Source of the DNA: Insulibacter thermoxylanivorax | Lineage (GTDB): Bacteria; Bacillota; Bacilli; Paenibacillales; DA-C8 | Reading direction: 5' to 3' | Assembly (NCBI RefSeq): GCF_015472005.1 | Contig: NZ_BMAQ01000006.1 | Location: forward strand, 124,001 to 188,000 | DNA length: 64,000 nt | The notes under the pieces: generated by a model | Told to the model about the DNA's origin: nothing | The model's database searches: none | The model's input: only the letters and a program-made list of their open reading frames with translations | Made by a program: the position numbers and the translations under genes | Part shown: positions 1 to 8,961 of the stretch, in pieces | Layout: each line of letters opens with the position of its first letter | Position numbering within the stretch: position 1 is the stretch's first letter

Positions 1-440
1 CGGTTCACGGGAACTTCGCTTCGCTTCGGCAAGATCCTGGCGTTCAATGCCGCGTGCAGTTTCTCCAACAGAACTTCTTTGATTTTATACAGATCAACGG
101 ATATCGTACCCGATGGTTTCTTGACGAAATCGATGGCACCTTTCTCAAGCGCCTCGAAGGTGAGCATGTCTCCCTCGTCGGTGTGGCTGCTTAAGATGAC
201 GACCGGTGTGGGGCACTTCGCCATGATCTCTTGCAGCGCCTGAATCCCGTCCATCACGGGCATCTCCACATCCATCGTGATCACATCCGGCTTGAGCCGC
301 AAGGTCATATCCACAGCTTCTCTGCCGTTCTTAGCTGCGCCAATCACTGTAAAATCAGGATCGCTTGCGATTAAATCTGCAATCAACTTGCGCATGAACG
401 CCGAATCATCCACTACGAGCACTTGATGTTGTCGAACCAT
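1..440 (-). CDS. cheB: CheB, chemotaxis response regulator / protein-glutamate methylesterase (partial, N-terminal receiver domain)
   Basis: Only the first 146 or so codons are inside the window; the gene runs off the left edge. The visible part is a complete response-regulator receiver domain: acidic pocket D11/D12, phospho-acceptor D57 in the ITMDVEMPVMDG stretch, and conserved K107 in DFVKKP. The C-terminal methylesterase domain, which removes methyl groups from chemoreceptors, would lie outside. The identity as CheB rather than a CheY rests on the position directly after flhG, as in the Bacillus fla/che order, and on the receiver sequence continuing past residue 130 into a basic linker. 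The start ATG at 440 follows a GGGAG ribosome site. It is probably cotranscribed with flhG. Confidence 0.85.
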   Translation of the reverse strand, partial: MVRQHQVLVVDDSAFMRKLIADLIASDPDFTVIGAAKNGREAVDMTLRLKPDVITMDVEMPVMDGIQALQEIMAKCPTPVVILSSHTDEGDMLTFEALEKGAIDFVKKPSGTISVDLYKIKEVLLEKLHAALNARILPKRSEVPVN

Positions 441-482
441 CGCCGTTCACTCCCTGGAGTCTATAGTATCTAATGCTGTGTC

Positions 483-1355
483 TTAATTTTGAAGCAATCT
501 GATCATGCGTGACAAGAATGACCTGACGCCTCTTCCGGAATCGGCGGTTTGTTCCCGTGCCGACAAGAATTGGTCGACTAATTCCGATACCGCCTTGGAA
601 GCGGCGCTGTGGGGATAAGCGATGGTGAAAGGAACTTGACGTTTCACAGCTTTGGACACATGTATATCATCCAGCACATAACCGAGTGCAGGGATGTCCA
701 GATCGAGAAATTGTTTGGCGACCATCGAGATCTTGTCCGCCGTTAACTTCCCTTCGCGTCGTTCTGACACGCGATTGATGATGAGACGAAACTCTACATC
801 ATAATTCATGTTGGAAACCATCTTAATGATGGCATAGGCGTCTGTAATCGCCGTAGGCTCCGGCGTCGTGATGACAAAGGTTTCATCGGAGGCGATGATG
901 AATCTCAGGGTTTCCTTGCTTAAACCTGCACCTGTATCGAAGAAGATATAATCCACATGACCATTCAGCTTATTCACTTCGTTCACGAAATGTTCCAAAT
1001 CCTGTTCGCTCAACCGGAGCAGCTCCTGGAACCCTGAACCGCCCGCTATGTAGAGCAGATCATAATAGCGATGAATGATCTCCCAGATCGTCTTCTGGCG
1101 TTTCAAGAGATGATAGAGATTATAGCGCGGGGTCTCCCCCATCAGAACATCGAGATTGGCCAGCCCGATATCGGCGTCGAAGATGAGCACCTTATACCCG
1201 CGTCGCTGCAAGGTCAAGGCGAAATTCAGCGTGAAGTTGGACTTGCCGACGCCCCCCTTGCCGCTGGTCACGGTGATGATGCGGGTGGTATGGTTGCCTT
1301 CAGCCGGCTGACGAGTTTGGAACAGTTCGCGCAAACCTTGTGCCTGATCAACCAT
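483..1355 (-). CDS. flhG: FlhG (YlxH/MinD-like ATPase controlling flagellar number)
   Basis: This is a 290-residue MinD/ParA-type ATPase. A deviant Walker A motif (SGKGGVGKS) sits at residues 31-39, followed by the DADIGLANLD signature and a C-terminal amphipathic stretch expected to bind membrane. FlhG works with FlhF at the cytoplasmic membrane to set flagellar number and placement, and stimulates the FlhF GTPase through its N-terminal tail (DQAQGLRELF here). Two in-frame ATGs exist. The one at 1355 is preferred because AGGAGA lies 8 nt upstream, whereas it nearly touches the ATG at 1361. The start overlaps the flhF stop by 8 bp, so translational coupling is likely. Confidence 0.93.
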   Translation of the reverse strand: MVDQAQGLRELFQTRQPAEGNHTTRIITVTSGKGGVGKSNFTLNFALTLQRRGYKVLIFDADIGLANLDVLMGETPRYNLYHLLKRQKTIWEIIHRYYDLLYIAGGSGFQELLRLSEQDLEHFVNEVNKLNGHVDYIFFDTGAGLSKETLRFIIASDETFVITTPEPTAITDAYAIIKMVSNMNYDVEFRLIINRVSERREGKLTADKISMVAKQFLDLDIPALGYVLDDIHVSKAVKRQVPFTIAYPHSAASKAVSELVDQFLSAREQTADSGRGVRSFLSRMIRLLQN

Positions 1356-2859
1356 TCGCATCTTCTCCTAACAGGTGTTCCACGACGGCTTCTGGATTAA
1401 GAAGCGAGATATCGTCAGGTACATTTTGTCCGTTTGTGATATATGAGACTGGCAGCGAATACTCATACAGGACATTCAAGATTGAGCCGTAGCTGGACGT
1501 CTCGTCCATCTTCGTCCACAGCACTTTGTCCAATTTGAAATGCTGGAAGTTATCGATAATCGCTTTGATATCGTTGTACTTGGAAACCAGGCTGACCACG
1601 AGATAGGTTTCGCTTTGACCGTGCTGGCTGATCAGTCCATTAAGCTCATCAACACTTGCTTGATCACGGTAATTGCGCCCTGCAGTATCCATGAAGATGA
1701 GATCGCAGTCATTCAGCTTCTGCAGCGCCTCTTCTAATTCCTCCGAAGTGAAGACCACCTCTACCGGGACATTTAAGATCGAGGCATAGGTTTTGAGCTG
1801 GTCGATGGCAGCGATGCGATAGGTGTCAGAAGTGATAAAGCCGATCCGCTTGTTATGTTTCAACACTTGCTCTGCTGCCAGCTTGGCGATGGTCGTCGTT
1901 TTGCCTACTCCGGTCGGGCCGATGAATTGGACGATCCGGCTGTTGTCCGAGATCCCCGCAGGCGGGCTGAACAATTGCAGCAGATATTCCTTATATAAGG
2001 CACGTGCCTGCTGGGCATCGATCGGCTGTGAACCGACAGCAGCCTTGACCCGTTCTTTCAGTTCGGCGGTGATCGCCGGCAGCACCCCTTGTTCTAGCAG
2101 TCGTTGATCCAGACCATCTAAGCTGTCGTAAGCGCCTTCCTTTCCTGCCTCATTGGCTGATGCCCCGTCAGTAAGCTTAGCAACCAAGGCTTTCATCTCC
2201 TTGATCTCTTGCAGCAATTCCTCGGTATCTACGGATGGAGACTTCGCCGGGCTTGTTCTGGCCGCGGCTTCCTCAATTGTCTGTCTCGCTGCTTGCTTGA
2301 AGCGCTCAACGGCATCAACGGTCTGCTTCTCCTCAATTGCGGACCGCTCCTTATGTTCAACAGGAGGAACGGCAGTCATAGGTGCCGCTTCTGCTCTCAT
2401 CGCTGATGGCTTCTTCGCCTGCAGATGGCTGCTTGTATGTGCAGGGGCTGCGGCGGCTGTGCCCGGCAGGCGGGCATCTAACCCGGGAGCATGATCGGCA
2501 TCCTTGGTTTCAGCGACAGCTGTCATCGCCTGGTTGACCGAGCGATATGCCCTGGCTGCTGCCCGGCTCCCTACATGCGGGCGGTTAGGTTCCCGTTCAG
2601 AGGAAGCTCCTTGAATTGCAGCAGCGGCTGCCGCTGAAACCGATTGCGGCGCCGCCTTTCTGACCGGGGTACCGCCGTCTCGTGCAGCACCGCCGTCCAC
2701 GGCAGCGATCACCTCGATCTTCTTCTTGCCGAACAGCCCCAGAAAACCGCCGGTTTTCAGCTGTTTGGTATTCAGGATCACCGCGTCCTGTCCCAGTTCA
2801 CGGCGAATCATTGTCAGCGCATCAGGCAATGAATCGACGACATAACGCTTTACCCTCAT
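1348..2859 (-). CDS. flhF: FlhF, SRP-type GTPase for flagellar placement
   Basis: This 503-residue protein has a B/N/G architecture. Residues 1-55 form the conserved N-terminal region (MRVKRYVVDSLPDA). Residues about 60-215 are an Ala/Pro/Ser-rich low-complexity linker. The SRP54-like NG GTPase domain follows, with P-loop [10 protein letters not shown] at 314-323 and DTAG near 391. FlhF recruits early flagellar components to the membrane and is regulated by FlhG. The Bacillus homologue is about 366 residues, so most of the extra length is the linker. The ATG overlaps the flhA stop (ATGA). Confidence 0.94.
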   Translation of the reverse strand: MRVKRYVVDSLPDALTMIRRELGQDAVILNTKQLKTGGFLGLFGKKKIEVIAAVDGGAARDGGTPVRKAAPQSVSAAAAAAIQGASSEREPNRPHVGSRAAARAYRSVNQAMTAVAETKDADHAPGLDARLPGTAAAAPAHTSSHLQAKKPSAMRAEAAPMTAVPPVEHKERSAIEEKQTVDAVERFKQAARQTIEEAAARTSPAKSPSVDTEELLQEIKEMKALVAKLTDGASANEAGKEGAYDSLDGLDQRLLEQGVLPAITAELKERVKAAVGSQPIDAQQARALYKEYLLQLFSPPAGISDNSRIVQFIGPTGVGKTTTIAKLAAEQVLKHNKRIGFITSDTYRIAAIDQLKTYASILNVPVEVVFTSEELEEALQKLNDCDLIFMDTAGRNYRDQASVDELNGLISQHGQSETYLVVSLVSKYNDIKAIIDNFQHFKLDKVLWTKMDETSSYGSILNVLYEYSLPVSYITNGQNVPDDISLLNPEAVVEHLLGEDANG

Positions 2860-4886
2860 AGGTTAACAACCCCTACACTTTGAATTTCGACGCTGGGCTC
2901 CAGTTCATTGTAAGAGAGAACGGGAACATCGGGCATCGTTCGATCCACGATCTGTCTTACATACATTCGGATGTTAGGGGAAGCGAGGATGATCGGCTGG
3001 TTGCCTGCTTCCACGATTCGCTGTACCTGTTCGGTCAAACGCTGATAGACCTGTTGAGTCGTCATCGGGTCGAGGGCCAGATAAGTGCCCTGCTCGGTCT
3101 GTTGAACAGCTTCGGCGATTCGCTTCTCCAGCACAGGTCCAATCGTAATGACCCTAAGCGTATTATCCTCAGGTGCATATTGCTGCGTGATCTGCCGCGC
3201 CAGGGCCTGTCTCACATATTCCGTGAGAATATCGGGATCCTTGGTATAGATCGCATAGTCAGCCAGCGTCTCGAAGATCGTGACGAGGTCGCGAATCGAG
3301 ATCTTCTCCTTCAGCAAGCGGATCAGCACCTTCTGTACATCGCCTATGCTCAACAGATTGGGAATGAGCTCGTCCACAAGGGCCGGATAAGAATTCTTGA
3401 GATGATCGACGAGCGCCTTCGTCTCTTGGCGGCCGAGCAGTTCATGGGCATGCTTCTTGATCATCTCCGTCAGATGCGTGGCTACCACGGAAGGCGGATC
3501 AACGACGGTGTAGCCTGCCAGCTCTGCTTTCTCCTTCATCGCCTCATCCACCCACAGGGCAGGAAGGCCGAAGGCCGGTTCCATCGTCTCGATGCCAACA
3601 ATCGACTCATCATCGTACCCTGGACTCATGGCGAGATAGTGATTAAGTAATAATTCACCACGAGCGATCGTATTTCCTTTAATTTTAATGACATATTCGT
3701 TCGGTTTTAGTTGAATATTGTCGCGAATTCGGATCACGGGGACCATGATGCCAAGTTCAAGGGCCAACTGTCGCCGGATCATGATGATGCGGTCCAGAAG
3801 ATCCCCGCCCTGCTGCGCATCTGCGAGCGGGATCAAACCGTATCCGAATTCGAATTCGATCGGATCCACGGTCAAGAGACTCACCACGCTCTCCGGACTG
3901 CGCACCTCATCGATCTGCTCTTCTTCCACCTGCTGTTCTTCTTCGACGACTTTAAGCTGCAAGCTCTTATTCATCCGATAGCCTGCGTAGGTAAGCGCCC
4001 CGGCCAGCGGCCAGGTAACGAGAACACCGATCGGCGTAAAGCCCAGCACGGCTAAAGTGCCGGCAACGATGTACATCAGCTTCGGATAAGCGAAGAGCTG
4101 GTTCATGATATCAGCGGACATGTTCTCCTCGGAAGCGGAACGGGTGACGATCATCCCCGCTGCCGTTGAGATGAGAAGCGCCGGAATCTGACTGACCAGA
4201 CCGTCGCCGATCGTCAGGATGAAGTAGGTTTCCGCTGCATCCCCGAAGCTCATGCCCTTCATCGCGACACCGATGATGAGACCGCCGATGACGTTCACGA
4301 GCATCGTTATGATGCTGGCGATAGCATCCCCTTTGACGAACTTACTGGCACCGTCCATCGCTCCGTAGAAGTCCGCTTCGCGCTCAATCTTCTGCCGCCG
4401 TTCTTTGGCCTGTTGCTCATTGATCAGTCCGGCATTAAGGTCTGCATCGATGCTCATCTGTTTACCAGGCATAGCGTCCAGCGTGAATCTTGCACCGACT
4501 TCAGCTACACGCTCCATGCCCTTCGTGATGACGATGAAGTTAACCACGACCAATATGAGAAACACGACAAAACCGACGGCCAAATTGCCTTGAGCGACGA
4601 ACAATCCAAAGGTCTCAATCACCCGTCCGGCATCGGCTTGGGCTAAGATCAGCCTTGTCGAAGAAACGTTGAGGGCAAGCCGGAACAATGTAGTCACCAG
4701 CAGCAATGACGGGAAGATCGAGAACTGCAGCGGCTCCTGTGTATTCATACCGACCAGCAGAATCAGCGCAGCTACAGCAATATTAATGACCAGCAGGATG
4801 TCCAGCAGCCAGGTCGGCAATGGTATGACGAACATCAAAACGATGCCGATGACTCCGATTAGTATGGTTAAGTCGCGAAATTTCAC
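2856..4886 (-). CDS. flhA: FlhA, flagellar type III export gate protein
   Basis: The 676-residue protein has eight or so hydrophobic segments in its first ~310 residues, then a large cytoplasmic domain. It forms the nonameric export gate through which flagellar subunits pass, driven by proton motive force. The conserved FHIPEP-family loop (PGKQMSIDADLNAGLI and following) is visible between membrane segments. The cytoplasmic domain binds chaperone-substrate complexes. The start is GTG at 4886, with an AGGAAGGGG site upstream. Its length is standard for the family. It lies between flhB and flhF in the fla/che operon. Confidence 0.96.
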   Translation of the reverse strand: MKFRDLTILIGVIGIVLMFVIPLPTWLLDILLVINIAVAALILLVGMNTQEPLQFSIFPSLLLVTTLFRLALNVSSTRLILAQADAGRVIETFGLFVAQGNLAVGFVVFLILVVVNFIVITKGMERVAEVGARFTLDAMPGKQMSIDADLNAGLINEQQAKERRQKIEREADFYGAMDGASKFVKGDAIASIITMLVNVIGGLIIGVAMKGMSFGDAAETYFILTIGDGLVSQIPALLISTAAGMIVTRSASEENMSADIMNQLFAYPKLMYIVAGTLAVLGFTPIGVLVTWPLAGALTYAGYRMNKSLQLKVVEEEQQVEEEQIDEVRSPESVVSLLTVDPIEFEFGYGLIPLADAQQGGDLLDRIIMIRRQLALELGIMVPVIRIRDNIQLKPNEYVIKIKGNTIARGELLLNHYLAMSPGYDDESIVGIETMEPAFGLPALWVDEAMKEKAELAGYTVVDPPSVVATHLTEMIKKHAHELLGRQETKALVDHLKNSYPALVDELIPNLLSIGDVQKVLIRLLKEKISIRDLVTIFETLADYAIYTKDPDILTEYVRQALARQITQQYAPEDNTLRVITIGPVLEKRIAEAVQQTEQGTYLALDPMTTQQVYQRLTEQVQRIVEAGNQPIILASPNIRMYVRQIVDRTMPDVPVLSYNELEPSVEIQSVGVVNL

Positions 4887-4929
4887 CCTCGTCGTAACCC
4901 CTTCCTGAATGCCCTATCACACTTCTAAG

Positions 4930-6018
4930 CTAGCGAATTCCCTTAACCTTGTAGACATAAGCAAGCACTTCAGCTACAGCTTGGAACAGATCCGGCGGGA
5001 TGCTCTGTCCGATCTCCACTTGATCGTACAATGCCCTTGCCAGCGGCGGGTTTTCCATCGTGATAACGCCATGTTCTTCAGCGATCTCACGGATCTTGAG
5101 TGCGATGTAATCCACGCCCTTGGCGATCACTTTAGGTTCTTCCATCACTGTAGCGTCATACTGCAAAGCAACCGCATAGTGCGTAGGGTTCGTGATGATC
5201 ACATCGGCTTTGGGCACTTCTTGCATCATCCTTGCCATCGCCATGCGGCGTTGTTTCTCGCGAATTCTGCTTTTGATCAGCGGATCGCCTTCGAGTCTCT
5301 TATATTCATCTTTAACCTCTTGTTTGGACATGCGCAGCTGCTTGTTGTGCTCATAGCGCTGGTACATATAATCGAGTATGGCCAGGATAACCAGCACCGC
5401 GCCGATCTTCACGCCGAGGAGCGTCGTCAGCCGGCCTGCATAACGCAAGAGATCCTCAAGAGGAACAGAAGACAATGCAAGGAGTTTCTCCTTCTCGCCC
5501 CAGAGCGTCGTCCAAACAACGGCCGCCACGATGATGAATTTCAAGCTGGCCTTTAGCAGTTCCACCAGCGCGCGGAGCGAGAAGATGCGCTTCGCCCCCT
5601 GAATCGGATCGAGTTTGCTCAGCTTCATCTTGAGCGGCTCCCCAGTCATGAGGAAACCGACCTGCACATAGTTGCCTGCAATGCCGATGATGAGTGCAAT
5701 GAGCAGGATTGGAGCGACAAACAGCATCCCCTGGACGATCAGCTCGCGGAACATCGCCAGCGTATTCGTTACCGTGATGTCCCACAGCATGTACTCATTG
5801 AAGGTCACGGTGAACAGTGAGTACAGCTTGTCCTCGATCAAACCGCCTAATGCATAAAGAGCTAAGAAAGTGAAGAATAAAATCAGCGCTCCCGGCAAGT
5901 CAGAACTCTTAGCGACTTGCCCTTTTTTGCGGGCGTCTTGTTTTTTGCGGGGAGTGGGCTTCTCCGTCTTCTCCTGCGCGAACAACTGCAGGTCGAGTTT
6001 CAGACTATACTTATCCAC
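4930..6018 (-). CDS. flhB: FlhB, flagellar export substrate-specificity switch
   Basis: The 362-residue protein has a basic N-terminus (KTEKPTPRKKQDARKKG), four transmembrane segments and a cytoplasmic domain. The autocleavage motif NPTH is at residues 277-280, and cleavage between N and P produces the FlhB-CC fragment. That fragment, together with FliK, switches export from rod/hook to filament subunits. Translation starts at GTG 6018 behind GGGAGGG. Compare the separate gene at 36906-37220, which resembles only the FlhB-CC part. Confidence 0.96.
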   Translation of the reverse strand: MDKYSLKLDLQLFAQEKTEKPTPRKKQDARKKGQVAKSSDLPGALILFFTFLALYALGGLIEDKLYSLFTVTFNEYMLWDITVTNTLAMFRELIVQGMLFVAPILLIALIIGIAGNYVQVGFLMTGEPLKMKLSKLDPIQGAKRIFSLRALVELLKASLKFIIVAAVVWTTLWGEKEKLLALSSVPLEDLLRYAGRLTTLLGVKIGAVLVILAILDYMYQRYEHNKQLRMSKQEVKDEYKRLEGDPLIKSRIREKQRRMAMARMMQEVPKADVIITNPTHYAVALQYDATVMEEPKVIAKGVDYIALKIREIAEEHGVITMENPPLARALYDQVEIGQSIPPDLFQAVAEVLAYVYKVKGIR

Positions 6019-6051
6019 AGACGATTCCCTCCCCGGCTCGAAGCTGTATGA

Positions 6052-6831
6052 TCATCCCTGGAGCGTCACCAACATCTCATTAAGCGCTGCGAAGAGATGG
6101 CTGAACAACTGTTGGAACAGGAACAGAAATCCTGGAATCATCACCAAGTAGACGATGTAGCCGACTAAGATCTTCAGCGGCAAGCCGATCACGAATACGT
6201 TAAACTGCGGCGCCGTACGCGCCAGCATTCCCAAAGCCACATCAACCAGGAACAGCGCTGTGATCAGCGGTGCGGATAACTGGAATGCCAGCACAAACAT
6301 CGTGCTCAGCGTGCGCAAGAGGAAGGTCGACACACTGCCTTCGTAGATCCTGGTGAAGAATTCATTGTCCAGGGGCACCCAATCATAGCTGTTCATGATG
6401 CCCATTAACAGATAATGGTGGCCGTCGATGGCCAAAAAGGTAAGAACCGCCAAAAAAAACTTAAGGTTGCCCAAGATTGGGCTTTGCGCCCCTGTCATCG
6501 GGTCAACGACGTTCGCGATCCCAAATCCCATCTGCATATCGACGAAGGAACCTGCGATCTGTGTAACGGTAAAGATTAAATAGGCAACAAAACCCAGCAA
6601 TATGCCGATCAACACTTCGCGGATCACCGTCATTATGTATATCCCATCCATCGGGACAGGCTCGACATTCATCGACAGTACGGTAAATAAGCTGACAAAA
6701 AAGGCGATGCCCACCTTAAATTGCGCAGGTACACCGCGCATGGAGAAGATCGGCACGGTAACGAAGAATGCTGTGACCCGGCTGAGCACGAGCAGAAAAG
6801 CAGGCAGCACTTGCATCAGTAGTTCTATCAC
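6052..6831 (-). CDS. fliR: FliR, flagellar export gate protein
   Basis: This 259-residue polytopic membrane protein has about six hydrophobic segments. It carries typical FliR features, including the FGIANVVDPMTGAQSPILG loop around residues 102-120. FliR joins FliP and FliQ to form the helical export-gate channel at the centre of the basal body. The start is GTG (6831), 7 nt from the end of fliQ. The order fliP-fliQ-fliR-flhB-flhA matches other Firmicutes. Confidence 0.95.
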   Translation of the reverse strand: MIELLMQVLPAFLLVLSRVTAFFVTVPIFSMRGVPAQFKVGIAFFVSLFTVLSMNVEPVPMDGIYIMTVIREVLIGILLGFVAYLIFTVTQIAGSFVDMQMGFGIANVVDPMTGAQSPILGNLKFFLAVLTFLAIDGHHYLLMGIMNSYDWVPLDNEFFTRIYEGSVSTFLLRTLSTMFVLAFQLSAPLITALFLVDVALGMLARTAPQFNVFVIGLPLKILVGYIVYLVMIPGFLFLFQQLFSHLFAALNEMLVTLQG

Positions 6832-6838
6832 GACAGCC

Positions 6839-7108
6839 TCATCCTATAAAACGATACAAATTATTAAACAACCCGTAAGCAAAATCGTAGAGCACGGTGA
6901 TGATCCATTCTCCGAATACCAGCACAGCTAAGAATACTGCGAAGATCTTCGGAATAAATGCAAGGGTCTGCTCCTGAATCTGCGTCGTCGCCTGAAAGAT
7001 ACTCACAATCAATCCCACGATCAAAGCCACCAATAAGAGCGGTCCGCTGACCTTCAAGATGGTTGTGATCGCTTCCCCTGCCAGGCCTATGATAAAGTCA
7101 GCACTCAT
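6839..7108 (-). CDS. fliQ: FliQ, flagellar export gate protein
   Basis: An 89-residue protein with two transmembrane helices and the hallmark stretch IVSIFQATTQIQEQTLAFIPK between them. It is part of the FliPQR export gate. Three ATGs occur in a row; the third (7108) is preferred because it sits 7 nt after GGGGG, and this gives the same length as the Bacillus protein. Confidence 0.94.
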   Translation of the reverse strand: MSADFIIGLAGEAITTILKVSGPLLLVALIVGLIVSIFQATTQIQEQTLAFIPKIFAVFLAVLVFGEWIITVLYDFAYGLFNNLYRFIG

Positions 7109-7135
7109 CATCATTCCCCCTGTCTGTTACGCAGA

Positions 7136-7891
7136 CTAGACATTGAAGCTCAGAAGCAGGGACCTCACCACCAGATGCCAGCCGTCTACCAGCACGAACA
7201 GCAAGATCTTAAACGGCAAGGAGATCATGACCGGAGGCAGCATCATCATCCCCATCCCCATTAAGACACTAGAGACAATCATGTCGATGATCAAAAAGGG
7301 GATAAAGATCATAAATCCCATCTGAAAAGCCGTCTTTAGCTCGCTTATGGCAAATGCGGGAATGAGTGCTGTTAAGGGCACCTCATCCACATTCGTCGGT
7401 TTCTCCGCTTGTGAGAATTCCAGGAAGAGCAGCAAGTCCTTCTCCCGAGTCTGGTTCAGCATGAATTGTTTGATCGGCCTGGCTGCGTTATCCAGTGCTT
7501 CTGCTTGTGTAATCTCGCCTTGCAGGTATGGCTGCAAAGCAACTTGATTGACTTGTCCCAAGGTGGGTGCCATCACGAACAGGGTCAAGAACAGGGCCAG
7601 TCCGATGATCACCTGATTAGGCGGCATCTGCTGTGTAGCTAAGGCTGTTCTGACGAATCCAAGGACGATGACGATGCGCGTAAAGCATGTCATCAAGATC
7701 AAGATCGCAGGCGCCAGACTTAATACGGTAATCAGCAAGATGAGGTTTACCGTATTCCATACATTGTCTGGTTCGCTTGTATCTCCCAGGTCGATTCCGG
7801 GAATCATATCAACAGCGTACGCGTGACTCGGCAATGTGACAGCAATGGTAATAATAAGCATGAACCATATGGAAATCTTACGTCTAATCAT
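7136..7891 (-). CDS. fliP: FliP, flagellar export gate protein
   Basis: The 251-residue protein has an N-terminal signal peptide (hydrophobic residues 7-26), a short periplasm-equivalent loop and four membrane helices. Conserved FliP blocks are present (LILMTCFTRIVIVLGFVR and MPPNQVIIGLALFLTLF). FliP forms the core pentamer of the export gate. Its ATG overlaps the fliO stop (ATGA at 7888-7891), so the two are probably translationally coupled. Confidence 0.96.
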   Translation of the reverse strand: MIRRKISIWFMLIITIAVTLPSHAYAVDMIPGIDLGDTSEPDNVWNTVNLILLITVLSLAPAILILMTCFTRIVIVLGFVRTALATQQMPPNQVIIGLALFLTLFVMAPTLGQVNQVALQPYLQGEITQAEALDNAARPIKQFMLNQTREKDLLLFLEFSQAEKPTNVDEVPLTALIPAFAISELKTAFQMGFMIFIPFLIIDMIVSSVLMGMGMMMLPPVMISLPFKILLFVLVDGWHLVVRSLLLSFNV

Positions 7892-8577
7892 CGTTCCGAC
7901 CGCTCTTTCTCATCCTGTTGAATATCTGACATGATCTTGTCGATCTGACGGCTCTGCCCGGACACACGCTCCAGTCTATCCTGGAAGATCTGTTGAAAAG
8001 TCTGCTGATTGGGCAGATCGGACGCTATGTCGCTGCTGCGGCGGCGGTTGATGAAGCGCTGCAAGCGTTCAAAGGCAGGTATGAAAGAGCTTGTATCTTG
8101 AATGTCGAATTGTTCGATAATCAGAGATGCAAGCTCTTGATCGGTAATCTTATCGATTAATCGAACGTCATCACCAACACCTAGAACATATACGATACCG
8201 CCGATTTCGATGACCTGCACGGACTTGTTGGGAGCTAACTGGATACCGCTCAGCACGCGGATGGAGCGGCCGCCAAACCAGGTTTGATTTTTCTTGGCGA
8301 GAAACCTCACCAGCATGTAGATCAAACCGATGATTACAATCAATATTAGAATCACTTTCAGCCAGCTCAACCAAAGGGAAACAGAATCCGTGCCTCTGCC
8401 GATGACCAGTTCCCCTTCATCGTCTGCTTCGGATAGAGCATAAGCAGTGATATGCATCGAACCCAAAGTGAGCACACCGATCACCAGTGAAAGCATCATC
8501 CTTCTCAGCCGTCTAAGTATGGGTGTTGCATGATCCGGCGAATGCTTGATCGCCTTGAATGGCTTAAACAGCTCCAT
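7888..8577 (-). CDS. fliO: FliO/FliZ, flagellar biosynthesis membrane protein
   Basis: The predicted protein has 229 residues. A hydrophobic stretch near residues 27-45 may be a signal anchor, and a second around 72-92 (WLKVILILIVIIGLIYMLVRFL) is a clear transmembrane helix. The typical FliO beta domain follows (IRVLSGIQLAPNKSVQVIEIGG). FliO helps assemble the FliP ring. The reading frame stays open back into cheY, but ATG 8577, two bases after the cheY stop, is the sensible start. Its ribosome site is weak, so coupling to cheY is likely. Bacillus calls this gene fliZ (fliO). Confidence 0.85.
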   Translation of the reverse strand: MELFKPFKAIKHSPDHATPILRRLRRMMLSLVIGVLTLGSMHITAYALSEADDEGELVIGRGTDSVSLWLSWLKVILILIVIIGLIYMLVRFLAKKNQTWFGGRSIRVLSGIQLAPNKSVQVIEIGGIVYVLGVGDDVRLIDKITDQELASLIIEQFDIQDTSSFIPAFERLQRFINRRRSSDIASDLPNQQTFQQIFQDRLERVSGQSRQIDKIMSDIQQDEKERSER

Positions 8578-8579
8578 GA

Positions 8580-8942
8580 TCAGCCCAGCGTCTTCTTGAT
8601 CGCTTCGATGACGCGGTCTGCTTGGAACGGTTTGACGATAAAATCTTTCGCGCCGGCTTGGATCGCATCGATAACCATCGCTTGCTGACCCATCGCAGAG
8701 CACATGATAACCTTTGCGTTGGGGTCGATTTTTCTAATCTCTTTCAGTGCGGTGATCCCATCCATCTCAGGCATCGTGATATCCATCGTCACTAGATCGG
8801 GAGACAGTTCCTTGTATTTCTCGATGGCTTGGAGACCGTCGCTGGCCTCACCGACAACTTCATAGCCGTTTTTGGTCAGGATGTCTTTGATCATCATCCG
8901 CATGAATGCTGCATCGTCAACTATTAATACTCTGTTCGCCAT
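8580..8942 (-). CDS. cheY: CheY, chemotaxis response regulator
   Basis: A single-domain receiver of 120 residues with acidic pocket D9/D10, phospho-acceptor D54 (VTMDITMPEMDG), S82 and K104. Phosphorylated by CheA, it binds the flagellar switch proteins FliM/FliY to bias rotation. An upstream in-frame ATG exists at 8987, inside fliY, but ATG 8942 follows a perfect AGGAGG and matches the family N-terminus (MANRVLIVDD). It lies immediately after fliY, as in B. subtilis. Confidence 0.95.
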   Translation of the reverse strand: MANRVLIVDDAAFMRMMIKDILTKNGYEVVGEASDGLQAIEKYKELSPDLVTMDITMPEMDGITALKEIRKIDPNAKVIMCSAMGQQAMVIDAIQAGAKDFIVKPFQADRVIEAIKKTLG

Positions 8943-8961
8943 ATGTGTCTTCCTCCTATGA

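Noticed and set aside
8578-8703. 42-residue N-terminal extension of FliO
   Set aside because: It overlaps cheY out of frame; the start two bases after the cheY stop gives the expected protein.
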